Shown: positions 32,530-42,270, counted from the stretch's first letter. The stretch: 64,000 bases of DNA from an uncultured Muribaculaceae bacterium (GCA_910579185.1 CAJTTG010000002.1:186001-250000), one strand, 5' to 3'. Made by a program: numbers and translations. Notes: generated from the letters alone by a model not told the origin.

Positions 32530-33605
32530 CGATCGATTGTCGATTCCAGTTTTTCTGGATCCGTGATCCGACTGACAATCTGTCCATTTTTTATGATAAA
32601 AATTGCAGGCAGCCCACCGACATTGTAGTTGCGGAGGTTCAGATCTGTAGTGCCGTTGTAGACGGTTACCCAGGGCTGATTGTCGGCGGATACACGCCAG
32701 TTGAATTCCTTGGGATCGAATCCGAGCTGGAACACCTCAAGTCCATTGCCGTGGTGTTTGTCCCAGATCTTGCGGAGAGCTATGTTGAGGGCTTGTGAAT
32801 ACTGGTCGGAATAGCTTGTGAAGTTGAGCACCACGACTTTGTTTTTTGATGCGATGTCTATCAAGGATTGCTCTTTGCCTTTGTTGTCGAGCTGGCGGAT
32901 GTCGATCAGCTGGATTTCATTGGCTACGATAGTGTCACTGGATGCGGTGCGTGGCATGTGGTTCAGCCACATATTCTTGATGAAAAGTGTCCTCGGGTCG
33001 TTGGGGCGGCTTTCAACAAATGCGTTGGCCACGGCACCGATCATTCCAAGTTCGCGGCGGTTGTCGATGCGGAAAAGCGGACGACCCTTGACCTGTTTCT
33101 GAACAATGTAGTAGGACACGATGCTTGCCGGATTCTGGAGGATCATTCCGCTGAGCTCGCGTTTGAGGGTGGCGGCAGTGTCGAGGTCTTCCACGCGGTG
33201 ACTTGCAAGGAACGCATTGATGCGGTGGTCAACATGATTGATCAGATCAGCATCGGGTGTTCCGGCAATAGTGAAGTCGGAATCGAATGTTCCGGCCTTT
33301 GTGTTGATGGTCAGATTGTCAATGCTGTCGATCGGGAAGTAGATGTAGCGGTTGTTGTAGTTCAGACGGAAAATGTCGGGGAGTTCCTGTGCAGGCTGAG
33401 CTGTTGAGAACGAACCGTCGGATCCGATTTTCAGAGAATCGACGGTGTACCAGAAACCATCGCCATTTGCAGCTTCAAGAACAACAATGCCATCTTCTGC
33501 TCCTTCAACGGCACCATTGAGTGTCCATTGCGGATTTTTGGTGCAAGCGGCAACCGTCAGCAGTGTGGCCGCTCCTATCATTGCTTTATTGAATGAGATT
33601 TTCAT
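32517..33605 (-). CDS. Thioredoxin-fold lipoprotein without a CXXC motif
   Basis: A 362-residue lipoprotein starting MKISFNKAMIGAATLL with lipobox VAAC (33605); upstream Mets belong to the opposite-strand parE region. Residues about 25-130 resemble DUF4369 (WTLNGAVEGAEDGIVVLEAANGDGFW). The C-terminal domain is thioredoxin/AhpC-like (VVVLNFTSYSDQYSQALNIALRKIW, then GLEVFQLGFD, LRNYNVGGLPAIFIIKNGQIV with the cis-Pro). Where TlpA/ResA proteins have C-x-x-C, this one has SYSDQYS, so it should not be a redox enzyme; a binding role is inferred. Confidence 0.85.
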   Translation of the reverse strand: MKISFNKAMIGAATLLTVAACTKNPQWTLNGAVEGAEDGIVVLEAANGDGFWYTVDSLKIGSDGSFSTAQPAQELPDIFRLNYNNRYIYFPIDSIDNLTINTKAGTFDSDFTIAGTPDADLINHVDHRINAFLASHRVEDLDTAATLKRELSGMILQNPASIVSYYIVQKQVKGRPLFRIDNRRELGMIGAVANAFVESRPNDPRTLFIKNMWLNHMPRTASSDTIVANEIQLIDIRQLDNKGKEQSLIDIASKNKVVVLNFTSYSDQYSQALNIALRKIWDKHHGNGLEVFQLGFDPKEFNWRVSADNQPWVTVYNGTTDLNLRNYNVGGLPAIFIIKNGQIVSRITDPEKLESTIDRYML

Positions 33606-33689
33606 GTGAAATAATCTAAATTGAACCGCAAATGTAAGAAAAACCTTGCATATATTCCCACTAAACAGGACTTGATTTTGCGCAAGGGC

Positions 33690-33720
33690 TTGATTTTGCT
33701 TTGAAAATTTTGTAAATTTG
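33690..33720 (+). promoter_or_regulatory. Promoter of the parE operon
   Basis: TTG at 33690-33692 and TAAATTTG at 33713-33720 (20-base gap). The ATG follows at 33742. Confidence 0.7.
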
Positions 33721-33741
33721 CAATCGTAGAACAAAATTAGT

Positions 33742-35685
33742 ATGAGCGAAATAGAAGAACTGGACATAGTGGGGAAGCCCGTGACGGACGCAGATCCCAA
33801 CTATGACGAAAACGATATTGTTACCCTTGACTGGAATGAGCATATCCGCCGCCGCCCCGGTATGTATATCGGTAAGCTTGGCGATGGGTCGACTGCCGAC
33901 GACGGCATATACGTGCTGCTGAAGGAGGTGCTCGACAATGCCATTGACGAATATATGATGGGGTTTGGCAAAACGTTGCGTGTCGATGTGACGGAAACAA
34001 CCGTGACTGTCCAGGACTCCGGTCGCGGCATACCGCTCGGCAAGCTCGTCGAGGCCTCGTCGCGGATGAACACCGGCGGTAAATACGACAGCAAGGCGTT
34101 CAAGAAATCCGTGGGATTGAATGGTGTCGGCATCAAGGCTGTCAATGCCTTGTCGAACGACTTCCTGATCCGGTCGGTTCGCGATGGCAAGATGAAGAGC
34201 GTGCAGTATTGCCGTGGAAATATCGTTGAGGAATCGCCTGTGACTGATACGGAAGAGCCTAACGGAACATTTGTCCAGTTCACGCCCGACAATACGTTGT
34301 TCACCGGGTATCACTACAATGATGAATTCATAGTGCCGTTGCTGAAGAACTATACGTTCCTGAACACCGGACTGACAATTATATTCAACGGACAGAAATT
34401 CCTTTCGCGTCGCGGATTGCTCGACCTTTTGAGCGAAAATATGACAGAGGAACCGCTCTATCCTGTTATCCATCTGAAAGGTGAGGATATAGAAGTGGCT
34501 CTGACGCATGCCAACCAGTATGGCGAGGAATACTATTCGTTTGTCAACGGTCAGCACACGACGCAGGGCGGAACCCACCTGACAGCCTTTAAGGAGGCTG
34601 TGTCGCGCACGGTCAAGGACTATTTCAACAAGTCGAGCTTTGAGTATTCGGATATACGCAACGGTATTGTGGCCGCGATCTCTATCAAGGTTGAGGAACC
34701 TGTCTTTGAATCGCAGACCAAGACGAAGCTCGGATCGCGGGACATGGGTCCTGATGGGCCGACGGTGGCGAAATTCATCGGCGATTTCATAAAGAAAGAG
34801 CTTGACGATTATCTTTGCCGCAATCTCCCTGTTGCCGACGTGATTCTGAAAAAGATCCAGGCCAACGAGCGTGAGCGCAAGGCTATGGCCGGCGTAACCA
34901 AGAAAGCCAGGGAGCAGGCGAAAAAGATCAGTCTGCATAACAAGAAACTGCTCGATTGCCGAGTGCATCTGAGCGATGTCAAAGGGGATGATGAGAAAAA
35001 ACTGCAGTCCTCGATCTTTATCACCGAGGGTGATTCGGCAGCCGGTTCGATAACCAAGATCCGCAATGTGGAGACACAGGCCGTGTTCTCTCTGCGCGGT
35101 AAGCCTAAGAATACTTACGGCAAGACAAAAAAGATGGTCTACGAAAACGAGGAATTCAATCTTCTTCAGGCGGCTCTGAATATAGAGGAAAGTATCGACA
35201 ATCTGCGCTACAACAAGGTGATCATCGCTACGGATGCCGACGTTGACGGAATGCATATCCGCCTGTTGCTGCTGACGTTTTTCCTACAGTTCTTCCCCGA
35301 TCTGATCAAGCAGGGACATATCTATATCCTCCAGACCCCCCTGTTCCGTGTACGCAACAAGAAAACATCAAAACGCTCTTCCTCGGCATCGGCTGCGGAG
35401 AAGGCCGACGAGACTTACTATTGCTATTCGGATGAGGAACGTATCGAGGCCATCAATAAGCTGGGCACAAACGCAGAGATCACCCGATTCAAAGGTCTTG
35501 GAGAGATCTCTCCTGAGGAATTTGCCGGATTCATAGGCAAGGATATGAGAGCCGACAAGGTCTCGATGCACAAGGAGGATGGCGTGGCAGAACTGCTCCG
35601 CTTCTACATGGGCAAAAACTCTATCGAGCGTCAGAACTTTATTATTGATAATCTCGTTGTTGAAGATGACTCCCAAATCTCCTGA
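33742..35685 (+). CDS. parE: DNA topoisomerase IV subunit B (type IIA ATPase subunit)
   Basis: A 647-residue protein. The GHKL ATPase motifs are LLKEVLDNAIDEY, VQDSGRGIPLGK and KKSVGLNGVGIKAVNAL; QGGTHLTAF is in the transducer. The TOPRIM part has FITEGDSAAGSI, FSLRGKPKNTYGKT and the metal-binding ATDADVDGMHIRLL, ending with RFKGLGEI. It supplies ATP-driven strand passage for chromosome decatenation. Calling it ParE rather than GyrB rests on its closeness in my memory to Bacteroides ParE (RRRPGMYIGKLGDGS, short acidic lead). No parC is adjacent. It heads a five-gene operon and overlaps coaD by 20 bases. Confidence 0.88.
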   Translation: MSEIEELDIVGKPVTDADPNYDENDIVTLDWNEHIRRRPGMYIGKLGDGSTADDGIYVLLKEVLDNAIDEYMMGFGKTLRVDVTETTVTVQDSGRGIPLGKLVEASSRMNTGGKYDSKAFKKSVGLNGVGIKAVNALSNDFLIRSVRDGKMKSVQYCRGNIVEESPVTDTEEPNGTFVQFTPDNTLFTGYHYNDEFIVPLLKNYTFLNTGLTIIFNGQKFLSRRGLLDLLSENMTEEPLYPVIHLKGEDIEVALTHANQYGEEYYSFVNGQHTTQGGTHLTAFKEAVSRTVKDYFNKSSFEYSDIRNGIVAAISIKVEEPVFESQTKTKLGSRDMGPDGPTVAKFIGDFIKKELDDYLCRNLPVADVILKKIQANERERKAMAGVTKKAREQAKKISLHNKKLLDCRVHLSDVKGDDEKKLQSSIFITEGDSAAGSITKIRNVETQAVFSLRGKPKNTYGKTKKMVYENEEFNLLQAALNIEESIDNLRYNKVIIATDADVDGMHIRLLLLTFFLQFFPDLIKQGHIYILQTPLFRVRNKKTSKRSSSASAAEKADETYYCYSDEERIEAINKLGTNAEITRFKGLGEISPEEFAGFIGKDMRADKVSMHKEDGVAELLRFYMGKNSIERQNFIIDNLVVEDDSQIS

Positions 35686-36130
35686 TATAGTTCGCACGGC
35701 TCTCTATGCCGGGTCGTTCAACCCATTCACAACAGGGCATCTCTCAATACTGCGACGAGGGCTTGAACTGTTCGACAGGGTGGTCGTTGTAATCGGAATC
35801 AATGAATCGAAACCCGGAGGCCGTCAGTCGGCCGATGGTCTGGCCGACAGATTGCGTGAAAAGCTACAGGCCGGCGATCGTGTCGAAGTGATGACATGGG
35901 ACGGATTGACGGTTGATGCGGCGGAAAAAGTCGGCGCACGCTGGCTTTTACGAGGAGTGAGATCTGTTGCCGATTATGAATATGAGCGTAATCTTGCCGA
36001 TATCAACCGGGCGATCTCGGGACTCGATACCGTCATATTGTTTGCTGAACCGGAGCTGTCGATGGTCAGCTCAAGTATGGTCAGGGAGCTGACGCGTTAT
36101 GGCCGTGATGTGGCCGATTTTGTTGTTTGA
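35666..36130 (+). CDS. coaD: Phosphopantetheine adenylyltransferase
   Basis: A 154-residue nucleotidyltransferase. The start is ATG 35666 (MTPKSPDIVRTALYAGSFNP), inside the 3' end of parE; the longer frame from 35579 is a parE shadow. The motif GSFNPFTTGHLSIL holds the T/H-x-G-H signature, and LLRGVRSVADYEYERNLADIN and SMVSSSMVRELTRYG are the conserved substrate and ATP sites. It converts 4'-phosphopantetheine and ATP to dephospho-CoA, the fourth step from pantothenate. Confidence 0.94.
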   Translation: MTPKSPDIVRTALYAGSFNPFTTGHLSILRRGLELFDRVVVVIGINESKPGGRQSADGLADRLREKLQAGDRVEVMTWDGLTVDAAEKVGARWLLRGVRSVADYEYERNLADINRAISGLDTVILFAEPELSMVSSSMVRELTRYGRDVADFVV

Positions 36131-36146
36131 TAAATATTCTTGGAAA

Positions 36147-37733
36147 ATGAGAAAAACGATATTATTTCTTGCCGCTGCGTTGGTTGGCACCTCGGCTATT
36201 ACCGCCCGGCAGATGACTATAGATAACAAACTGCGCTATGCAGGGAAAATCGTGGAGTCGTTCTACGTTGATTCCATAAACAGTGACAGCATTGCGGAGG
36301 AGGCCATCCGTGCGATGCTCAAGACGCTGGATCCTCATTCGCAGTATTCCGATCAGGAGGAGACACGAGAGCTGACTGAGCCGTTGCAGGGCAATTTCTC
36401 GGGCATCGGCATCCAGTTCAATATGCTGAATGATACGCTTTACGTGATACAGCCGGTGGCCGGAGGCCCATCGGAAAAGGTCGGCATTCTTGCCGGCGAC
36501 AGAATCCTCTCGGCCAATGACACTCTCATATCCGGAGTCAAGAAGAAAAATGCCGATATCATCAAGATTCTGCGTGGAGAAAAAGGATCTAAGGTCAATG
36601 TCAAGGTGCTCCGTCCCGGGCAGAAGGATGTGATCGATTTCCGCATAACCCGAGCTGACATACCGATCTACAGTGTCGATGCGTCATATATGGCAGCCCC
36701 GGGAGTGGGATATGTAAAGATCAGCCGTTTTGCTGAGAAAACCGCCGAGGAAGTGCGCGATGCTGTCAAGGAATTGAAGAAACAGGGTATGAAAGATCTG
36801 ATAATAGATCTTGAGTATAATGGCGGAGGCTATCTCAATGCAGCTACAGAGCTTGCCGAGATGCTGCTCAACACGGACGACATGATTGTCTATACAAAGG
36901 GTGACAAGTCGCCTTACAAGGAGTATAGAGCCGGAGCGGTGAAGCGACTGACAGATGGTAAGATAGTGATCATGGTTGATCAGTATTCCGCCTCAGCGAG
37001 CGAGATCCTTTCCGGAGCAGTGCAGGATAACGACCGAGGCCTGATCGTAGGCCGCCGAACATTCGGCAAGGGCCTTGTGCAGCGTCCGTTCCCATTTCCC
37101 GACGGCTCGATGATCCGTCTGACCGTAGCCCGTTATTATACTCCGTCAGGCCGATGCATCCAGAAGCCTTATGCCGATGGAGAGGATGCGTACGAAAACG
37201 ATATATTGAACAGGCTCAACAGCGGAGAACTCACAAATGCGGATTCTGTTCATGTCAATGCAGCCGAGCAGTATAAAACCCTTAGAAACGGCCGCACGGT
37301 GTATGGTGGCGGTGGTGTGATGCCGGATCTGTTTGTGGCGCTTGACACGACAGGCACAAGCAGCTATTCAAGGGATCTTCTTGCCAAGGGAGTCTACAAT
37401 TCCTTCTGTGTCAATTATATTGACCAGCATCGGAAGGAACTTAAGAAACTATATAAGAACGAAGATCTGTTTGTGGAGAAGTTTACGGTTGATGATCAGC
37501 TTCTCGGCCAGTTCCGCGACTATGCAGCAAAAGAGGGCGTGGAGTTTAATCAGGAAGGCTATGAAAAAGCTCTTCCAACTATAAAAAGTATCGTCAAGGC
37601 AATAATAGGTCGCGATCTGTTCACACAATCAACATACTATAGGGTTGTCAATGAGGATAACAAAGTCTATCAACAGGCATTGAGGCTGATCTCCGACGAC
37701 AATGAATACAATAGATTGTTGAACAAGAATTGA
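36147..37733 (+). CDS. S41-family C-terminal processing protease
   Basis: A 528-residue secreted protease (signal peptide MRKTILFLAAALVGTSAITA). A PDZ domain (about residues 75-170) has GNFSGIGIQF, SEKVGILAGDRILSAND and KIPG-type turns. The peptidase core has GVGYVKISRFAEKTAEEV, LIIDLEYNGGGYLNAATELA, the nucleophile in DQYSASASEILSG (Ser at about 284) and the general-base Lys in RTFGKGLVQ (about 307). It is a CtpA/Prc-type enzyme that degrades or trims periplasmic proteins. The ORF beginning at 36099 is rejected because this Met opens the signal peptide. It starts 16 bases after coaD. Confidence 0.92.
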   Translation: MRKTILFLAAALVGTSAITARQMTIDNKLRYAGKIVESFYVDSINSDSIAEEAIRAMLKTLDPHSQYSDQEETRELTEPLQGNFSGIGIQFNMLNDTLYVIQPVAGGPSEKVGILAGDRILSANDTLISGVKKKNADIIKILRGEKGSKVNVKVLRPGQKDVIDFRITRADIPIYSVDASYMAAPGVGYVKISRFAEKTAEEVRDAVKELKKQGMKDLIIDLEYNGGGYLNAATELAEMLLNTDDMIVYTKGDKSPYKEYRAGAVKRLTDGKIVIMVDQYSASASEILSGAVQDNDRGLIVGRRTFGKGLVQRPFPFPDGSMIRLTVARYYTPSGRCIQKPYADGEDAYENDILNRLNSGELTNADSVHVNAAEQYKTLRNGRTVYGGGGVMPDLFVALDTTGTSSYSRDLLAKGVYNSFCVNYIDQHRKELKKLYKNEDLFVEKFTVDDQLLGQFRDYAAKEGVEFNQEGYEKALPTIKSIVKAIIGRDLFTQSTYYRVVNEDNKVYQQALRLISDDNEYNRLLNKN

Positions 37734-37743
37734 ACTCGGGACT

Positions 37744-38442
37744 ATGGCTGTTGGAAGAGCAGACATAAAGATATATGCGATCATAGTGGCCGCAGGCTCC
37801 GGCAGCCGCTTCGGCGCTCAATTGCCCAAACAGTTCTGTCGGATGAAGGGCCGTCCGGTAGTGATGACTTCAATTGAGCGAGTGAGGGAGGCGGTGCCGG
37901 GAGTTGAACTGCGCCTTGTATTGTCGGAGGCTTTTATTGATCAATGGGCGGAATGGTGCCGGGAGTATGGTTTTGCTTCACCTGTTGTGGTGGGCGGCGG
38001 TTCGACCCGTTGGGAGTCTGTCCGTAATGCGATAGAATCAATACCGGTGGATGCAGATCGGCGAGCCATAGTAATGGTTCACGATGCCGCCCGTCCATTG
38101 CTGACTCCGGAGGTTGCCACGGGATTGATCGCAGCTTTGGAGCAGGGATATGATGGCGCGGTGCCATGTGTGCCGGTGGTGGATTCGATCAGGCGAGTTT
38201 TTCCCGACGGACGGTCGGAGGCTGTTGACAGATCGGAATATCGCGCGGTGCAGACCCCACAGGCATTTCGTCTTGAAGATCTCCGCGAGGCATATCTGCG
38301 CCCGTTTGAGCCGGCAATGACCGATGACGCGTCGGTCATGGAGGCCGCAGGACGGTCGGACATAGCGTTGGTGGATGGCGCGGATTGCCTGATGAAGATA
38401 ACACGCCCGGGAGATCTGGATATTGTTGAGCGAATGTTATGA
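37744..38442 (+). CDS. ispD: 2-C-methyl-D-erythritol 4-phosphate cytidylyltransferase
   Basis: A 232-residue enzyme. The CTP-binding loop is IIVAAGSGSRFGAQLPKQF, followed by VVVGGGSTRWESVRNAI, VMVHDAARPLLTP and the substrate-binding EYRAVQTPQAFR and DDASVMEA. It makes CDP-methylerythritol, the third step of the MEP isoprenoid pathway; dxr, the second step, is at 46947. It is between the S41 protease (10-base gap) and recG (ATGA overlap). Confidence 0.94.
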   Translation: MAVGRADIKIYAIIVAAGSGSRFGAQLPKQFCRMKGRPVVMTSIERVREAVPGVELRLVLSEAFIDQWAEWCREYGFASPVVVGGGSTRWESVRNAIESIPVDADRRAIVMVHDAARPLLTPEVATGLIAALEQGYDGAVPCVPVVDSIRRVFPDGRSEAVDRSEYRAVQTPQAFRLEDLREAYLRPFEPAMTDDASVMEAAGRSDIALVDGADCLMKITRPGDLDIVERML

Positions 38443-40538
38443 GCATTGATCGACTGAGAGCCACCGAGGTCATGTATCTGAAAGGAGTGGGGCCTAAGCG
38501 CGGCGAAATGCTTTCGAAGCAGCTTGGGATAAAGACCCTGTATGATCTGTTGTATCATTTCCCGACACATTATGTTGACCGTTCACGGTTCTATACCATT
38601 AACTCATTCCATTCGGAGATGCCTGCCGTGCAGGTCAAAGGCCGTTTCGTTACGTTTACTGTTCATGGCGAGGGCGCGAAGATGCGCCTCGTAGGGCTGT
38701 TCAGCGACGGGACAGGGACTATGGAGGTTGTATGGTTCCGGCGTATAAAATGGATGCGTGAGACATATAAGGTGGGTGAGGAATATGTAGTATTCGGAAA
38801 GCCTGCCGAGTTTTCCGGCCGTTGGAGCATGGTTCATCCGGAGATAGATACGCCGCAGTCCGTTCAGGCTTCAGCCGGGTTGCGTGGGGTTTATCCTTTG
38901 ACAGAACAGTTGCGTAACCGGGGAATCAACTCCCGTACGATCTTTTCAATGGTTCAGACGCTGTTGCAGGGTTATGGGCGCACGATTGAAGATCCGTTGC
39001 CACGGGATATGCGTATGCGTCTGAGGTTAATGGACAAGGCTTCGGCACTTGAGGCTATCCACAATCCCCGGGATGTCAGCCAAATGCAGGAGGCGCGCAG
39101 GCGATTGAAATTCGAGGAACTTTTCTATTTGCAGCTTAATATTCTGAATTATTCCAGAAAAAGAGCGGCAAAAATGGGAGGCTATAGATTCAGCAGGGTC
39201 GGAGAGTTGTTCAACCGCTTCTATTTTGATTTCTTACCTTTTCCTCTCACGGGAGCCCAGAAACGCGTGATCAAAGAGATACATGCGGATATGAAGACGG
39301 GGCGACAGATGAACCGCCTTTTGCAGGGGGATGTGGGAAGCGGAAAGACGCTCGTGGCTCTGATGTGCATGCTGCTTGCCTTGGGTAATGAGACACAGGC
39401 ATGTCTGATGGCTCCGACCGAGATCCTCGCCACGCAGCATTTCGAGACAATCAGCAAAATGGTGGCTCCGCTCGGGATCAATGTCAAACTTCTGACCGGT
39501 TCGACACCAAAGAAGCAGCGCGATGTGATCCACTCACAGCTTCTGGACGGGTCGTTGCATATATTGATCGGCACCCATGCCGTGATAGAGGATAATGTGC
39601 AGTTCGCGCGGTTAGGGTTTGTGGTGATCGACGAGCAGCATCGTTTCGGTGTTGCTCAACGGGCGCGAATGTGGAAGAAATCAGCCGTACCGCCACATGT
39701 GCTTGTCATGACGGCCACTCCTATACCACGGACATTGGCCATGACTGTTTATGGCGATCTTGATGTGTCGATCATTGATGAACTTCCTCCCGGCAGAAAG
39801 CCTGTTGTCACGGTGTTGCGATATGAAGACAAGCGGCTGCAGGTCTATCAGTCGATGGCGGCGCAGCTTCGTGCCGGCCGTCAGGTCTATGTGGTCTATC
39901 CTCTGATCAAGGAGAATGAAAAGGTGGATATGAAAAGCCTTGAAGAGGGTTACCGGCAGATCTGTGAGACCTTCCGCCATTTCCGGGTGGCATATGTGCA
40001 TGGCAAGATGAAACCTGCGGAGAAAGATTACCAGATGAATCTTTTCGCGAGTCATCAGGCGGATATACTCGTGGCGACAACGGTCATTGAGGTCGGCGTG
40101 AATGTACCCAACGCTACCACAATGGTTATAGAGAATGCCGAACGATTTGGACTGTCGCAGTTGCATCAGCTCCGTGGGCGCGTTGGCCGCGGCGAGGGGC
40201 AGAGCTATTGTGTGCTGATGTCGAAAGCAGCCATAGCCCGAGAGACACGCAAGCGTCTTGAGATAATGACCACGACGACAGATGGCTTTGTGGTTGCTGA
40301 AGCAGATCTAAAAATGCGAGGCCCCGGCGATATAGAGGGAACTATCCAGAGCGGAATGCCGATAGATCTTAAAATAGCCTCTCTTGCATCGGATGGCGAT
40401 CTACTTCAAGCCGCCAGAAATGAGGCGGAGCATCTGTTGGAGTCGGATCCTTATCTTGATTCGTCGGCATCATTGCCGATAGTCAAAGAGATGAGGCAAT
40501 TGTTTGATAAAGCGGTGGATTGGAGCATGATCAGTTGA
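38439..40538 (+). CDS. recG: ATP-dependent DNA helicase RecG
   Basis: A 699-residue helicase. The N-terminal wedge/OB domain (EVMYLKGVGPKRGEML, DLLYHFPTHYVDRS, about 1-200) binds branched DNA. Helicase motifs: Walker A LLQGDVGSGKTLVAL (about 297-304), Ia MAPTEILATQHFE, DEQHRFGVAQR (motif II), VMTATPIPRTLA (III), and C-terminal VATTVIEVGVNVPNATTMVIE and QLRGRVGRGEGQSYC (VI). It remodels stalled forks and Holliday junctions. It is the last gene of the parE operon. Confidence 0.96.
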   Translation: MSIDRLRATEVMYLKGVGPKRGEMLSKQLGIKTLYDLLYHFPTHYVDRSRFYTINSFHSEMPAVQVKGRFVTFTVHGEGAKMRLVGLFSDGTGTMEVVWFRRIKWMRETYKVGEEYVVFGKPAEFSGRWSMVHPEIDTPQSVQASAGLRGVYPLTEQLRNRGINSRTIFSMVQTLLQGYGRTIEDPLPRDMRMRLRLMDKASALEAIHNPRDVSQMQEARRRLKFEELFYLQLNILNYSRKRAAKMGGYRFSRVGELFNRFYFDFLPFPLTGAQKRVIKEIHADMKTGRQMNRLLQGDVGSGKTLVALMCMLLALGNETQACLMAPTEILATQHFETISKMVAPLGINVKLLTGSTPKKQRDVIHSQLLDGSLHILIGTHAVIEDNVQFARLGFVVIDEQHRFGVAQRARMWKKSAVPPHVLVMTATPIPRTLAMTVYGDLDVSIIDELPPGRKPVVTVLRYEDKRLQVYQSMAAQLRAGRQVYVVYPLIKENEKVDMKSLEEGYRQICETFRHFRVAYVHGKMKPAEKDYQMNLFASHQADILVATTVIEVGVNVPNATTMVIENAERFGLSQLHQLRGRVGRGEGQSYCVLMSKAAIARETRKRLEIMTTTTDGFVVAEADLKMRGPGDIEGTIQSGMPIDLKIASLASDGDLLQAARNEAEHLLESDPYLDSSASLPIVKEMRQLFDKAVDWSMIS

Positions 40539-40832
40539 TCAATTATTTGGAACGGATCTAATAATGGGAATTTAAATGTTAATTTTTGTCGCTCTAAAAA
40601 TACAAAATTTTACACAAATTAACTCGTGAAAATGCCGCCATGAGGCAAAAAGTTCAATTTTATGAAATTTTTGCACTGGGATATAATGTGTTGATTTTCT
40701 GTTTATTGTGTGGTTGGGGTTGACAATAATTAACTTAATTAAGTTTTTTTGTTTCGTTAATATTTTGGTCATCATCAGGTTATTGCTATCTTTGGCATAC
40801 CGATTAATGGAAATGTAATTAAATCCTAAAAC
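40539..40832. other. A/T-rich intergenic region with ndk promoter
   Basis: This 294-base gap is very A/T-rich. I find no frame with coding character in it. It holds the ndk promoter near its right end and no clear hairpin terminator for recG. Confidence 0.6.
40764..40794 (+). promoter_or_regulatory. Promoter of ndk
   Basis: TTTG at 40764-40767 and TATCTTTG at 40787-40794, spacer 19 bases; ATG at 40833. Confidence 0.8.
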
Positions 40833-41294
40833 ATGGAAAAAACACTGGTCATCTTTAAACCCTCTTCAATAGAGCGTGGTCTTGTAGGACAGATTCTTAC
40901 TCGTTTTCAGCAGAAAGGTCTAATTATAGCAGGACTTAAAATGATGCAGCTCGACGAGGCTGTGTTGCGTGAACACTATGCTCATTTGGTTGACCGTCCG
41001 TTTTTCCCCTGGATTCTGGATTCTATGATGGCATCTCCGGTTATCGTCATGTGTCTGATGGGCCGTGATGCTGTCAAAGTGGTTCGTCTGATGACAGGCG
41101 CAACCAATGGCCGCGAGGCGTTGCCCGGTACGGTACGCGGCGATTTCTCCCTGAGCGGACAAGAAAATATTGTCCATGCATCGTCGAGCATCGAGGATGC
41201 AGAGGTGGAGATCGCAAGATTCTTCAACCCCGGTGAGGTTATCGAATGGATGCCTAAGAACAGGCCGTTCCTTTACGCTCCGGATGAGATCTGA
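40833..41294 (+). CDS. ndk: Nucleoside-diphosphate kinase
   Basis: A 153-residue protein, the usual length. It starts EKTLVIFKPSSIERGL, has MTGATNGREALPGTVRGDFS and the phosphate-accepting His in ENIVHASSS (residue 115). It transfers gamma-phosphate between nucleoside triphosphates and diphosphates through phosphohistidine. The loop ILDSMMASPVIVMCLMG matches the family core. It is followed after 85 bases by an M23 peptidase gene, perhaps on the same transcript. Confidence 0.95.
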   Translation: MEKTLVIFKPSSIERGLVGQILTRFQQKGLIIAGLKMMQLDEAVLREHYAHLVDRPFFPWILDSMMASPVIVMCLMGRDAVKVVRLMTGATNGREALPGTVRGDFSLSGQENIVHASSSIEDAEVEIARFFNPGEVIEWMPKNRPFLYAPDEI

Positions 41295-41379
41295 AAAAAT
41301 ACCAGTTGTTACCACATCACACATTTCACAACCTGATCAAATTACCTCTAAACACAGAAAAATAAATATACTTTCTCCA

Positions 41380-42225
41380 ATGCATTTAGTAAAGAAATTA
41401 TCAACCGTGGCAGTTGCCGTTGTGGCAATGATGGCGGTTGCCTCTCCTGCAAAAGCTCAATTTCGTCTGCCGGCACCTCATGCTGACCAGCACAACAGTC
41501 TGATTTCTCACCAGAGTCCTGTTGGTGTTGACCTGAACAAGATGAAATTTGAGGCCCTGAATAACTTCCAGAAGCCGGAACTTAGTCCGGAAGATGAAGA
41601 TCTGTTCAATTACAATTGGTCATGCCAGACCATCTCTACCGCTTATGCCGGCTTGACTGTTCCGAGCCATCGCAATATCGATGTGTCGGGCTACGTTTCT
41701 CCGATCCCCGGAAAGATGACATCGGGTTATGGCTATCGCCCGAGATTCGGACGCGTTCATAAAGGCGTTGACCTGAATCTCAATGTCGGAGACACTGTGG
41801 TGGCAGCATTCGACGGACGTGTGCGTATCACTAAATATGAAGCCAAGGGTTACGGTTACTATGTGGTGATCCGCCATGACAATGGTCTTGAAACCGTTTA
41901 TGGCCATCTGTCAAGATTCATTGTGAAACCGAATCAGTATGTCAAAGCCGGTCAGCCGATCGCTCTTGGTGGAAATACAGGCCGAAGCACCGGACCTCAC
42001 CTGCATTTCGAGACCCGTTTCATGGGGCTTGCCATCAATCCGACGGCGATAATAGATTTTGAAAATGGAGTTACCCACAAGGATATCTTTACGTTTGACA
42101 AGAGTTCCTACGAGAAAACCCAGAAATATGGTCCTGTTCGCTCTAAGGCAAAGAAGTCGGTAGGCAAGAAGAAATCCCGCAAGAAATCTACTGCGTCAAG
42201 TAAGAAAAAATCTCGCAAAAAATAA
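41380..42225 (+). CDS. Secreted M23 (LytM) metallopeptidase
   Basis: A 281-residue protein starting MHLVKKLSTVAVAVVAMMAV (41380), signal peptide ending AKA-QF; the longer frame from 41170 is an ndk shadow. The catalytic domain (about residues 105-225) keeps all zinc ligands: RVHKGVDLNL (H-x3-D), the VYGHLSRF His, and GPHLHFETR (H-x-H). It should therefore cleave peptidoglycan cross-links, unlike the degenerate EnvC-like protein at 16292. The C-terminal 30 residues are a K/S/R-rich tail ending KKSRKK, probably binding anionic wall or lipid. A hairpin follows. Confidence 0.9.
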   Translation: MHLVKKLSTVAVAVVAMMAVASPAKAQFRLPAPHADQHNSLISHQSPVGVDLNKMKFEALNNFQKPELSPEDEDLFNYNWSCQTISTAYAGLTVPSHRNIDVSGYVSPIPGKMTSGYGYRPRFGRVHKGVDLNLNVGDTVVAAFDGRVRITKYEAKGYGYYVVIRHDNGLETVYGHLSRFIVKPNQYVKAGQPIALGGNTGRSTGPHLHFETRFMGLAINPTAIIDFENGVTHKDIFTFDKSSYEKTQKYGPVRSKAKKSVGKKKSRKKSTASSKKKSRKK

Positions 42226-42270
42226 CAGCGAGTTTTCCAGAAAGAATAAAACTACATAATGTTGGATGAG

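Noticed and set aside
33661..35256. 531-codon open frame on the minus strand
   Set aside because: It lies opposite parE, whose GHKL and TOPRIM motifs are unmistakable. The antisense product is His/Arg-rich, has no domain and crosses the parE promoter.
40572..40775. 67-codon minus-strand frame in the recG-ndk gap
   Set aside because: It is a low-complexity A/T-rich translation, overlaps the ndk promoter and has no homologue I recognise.
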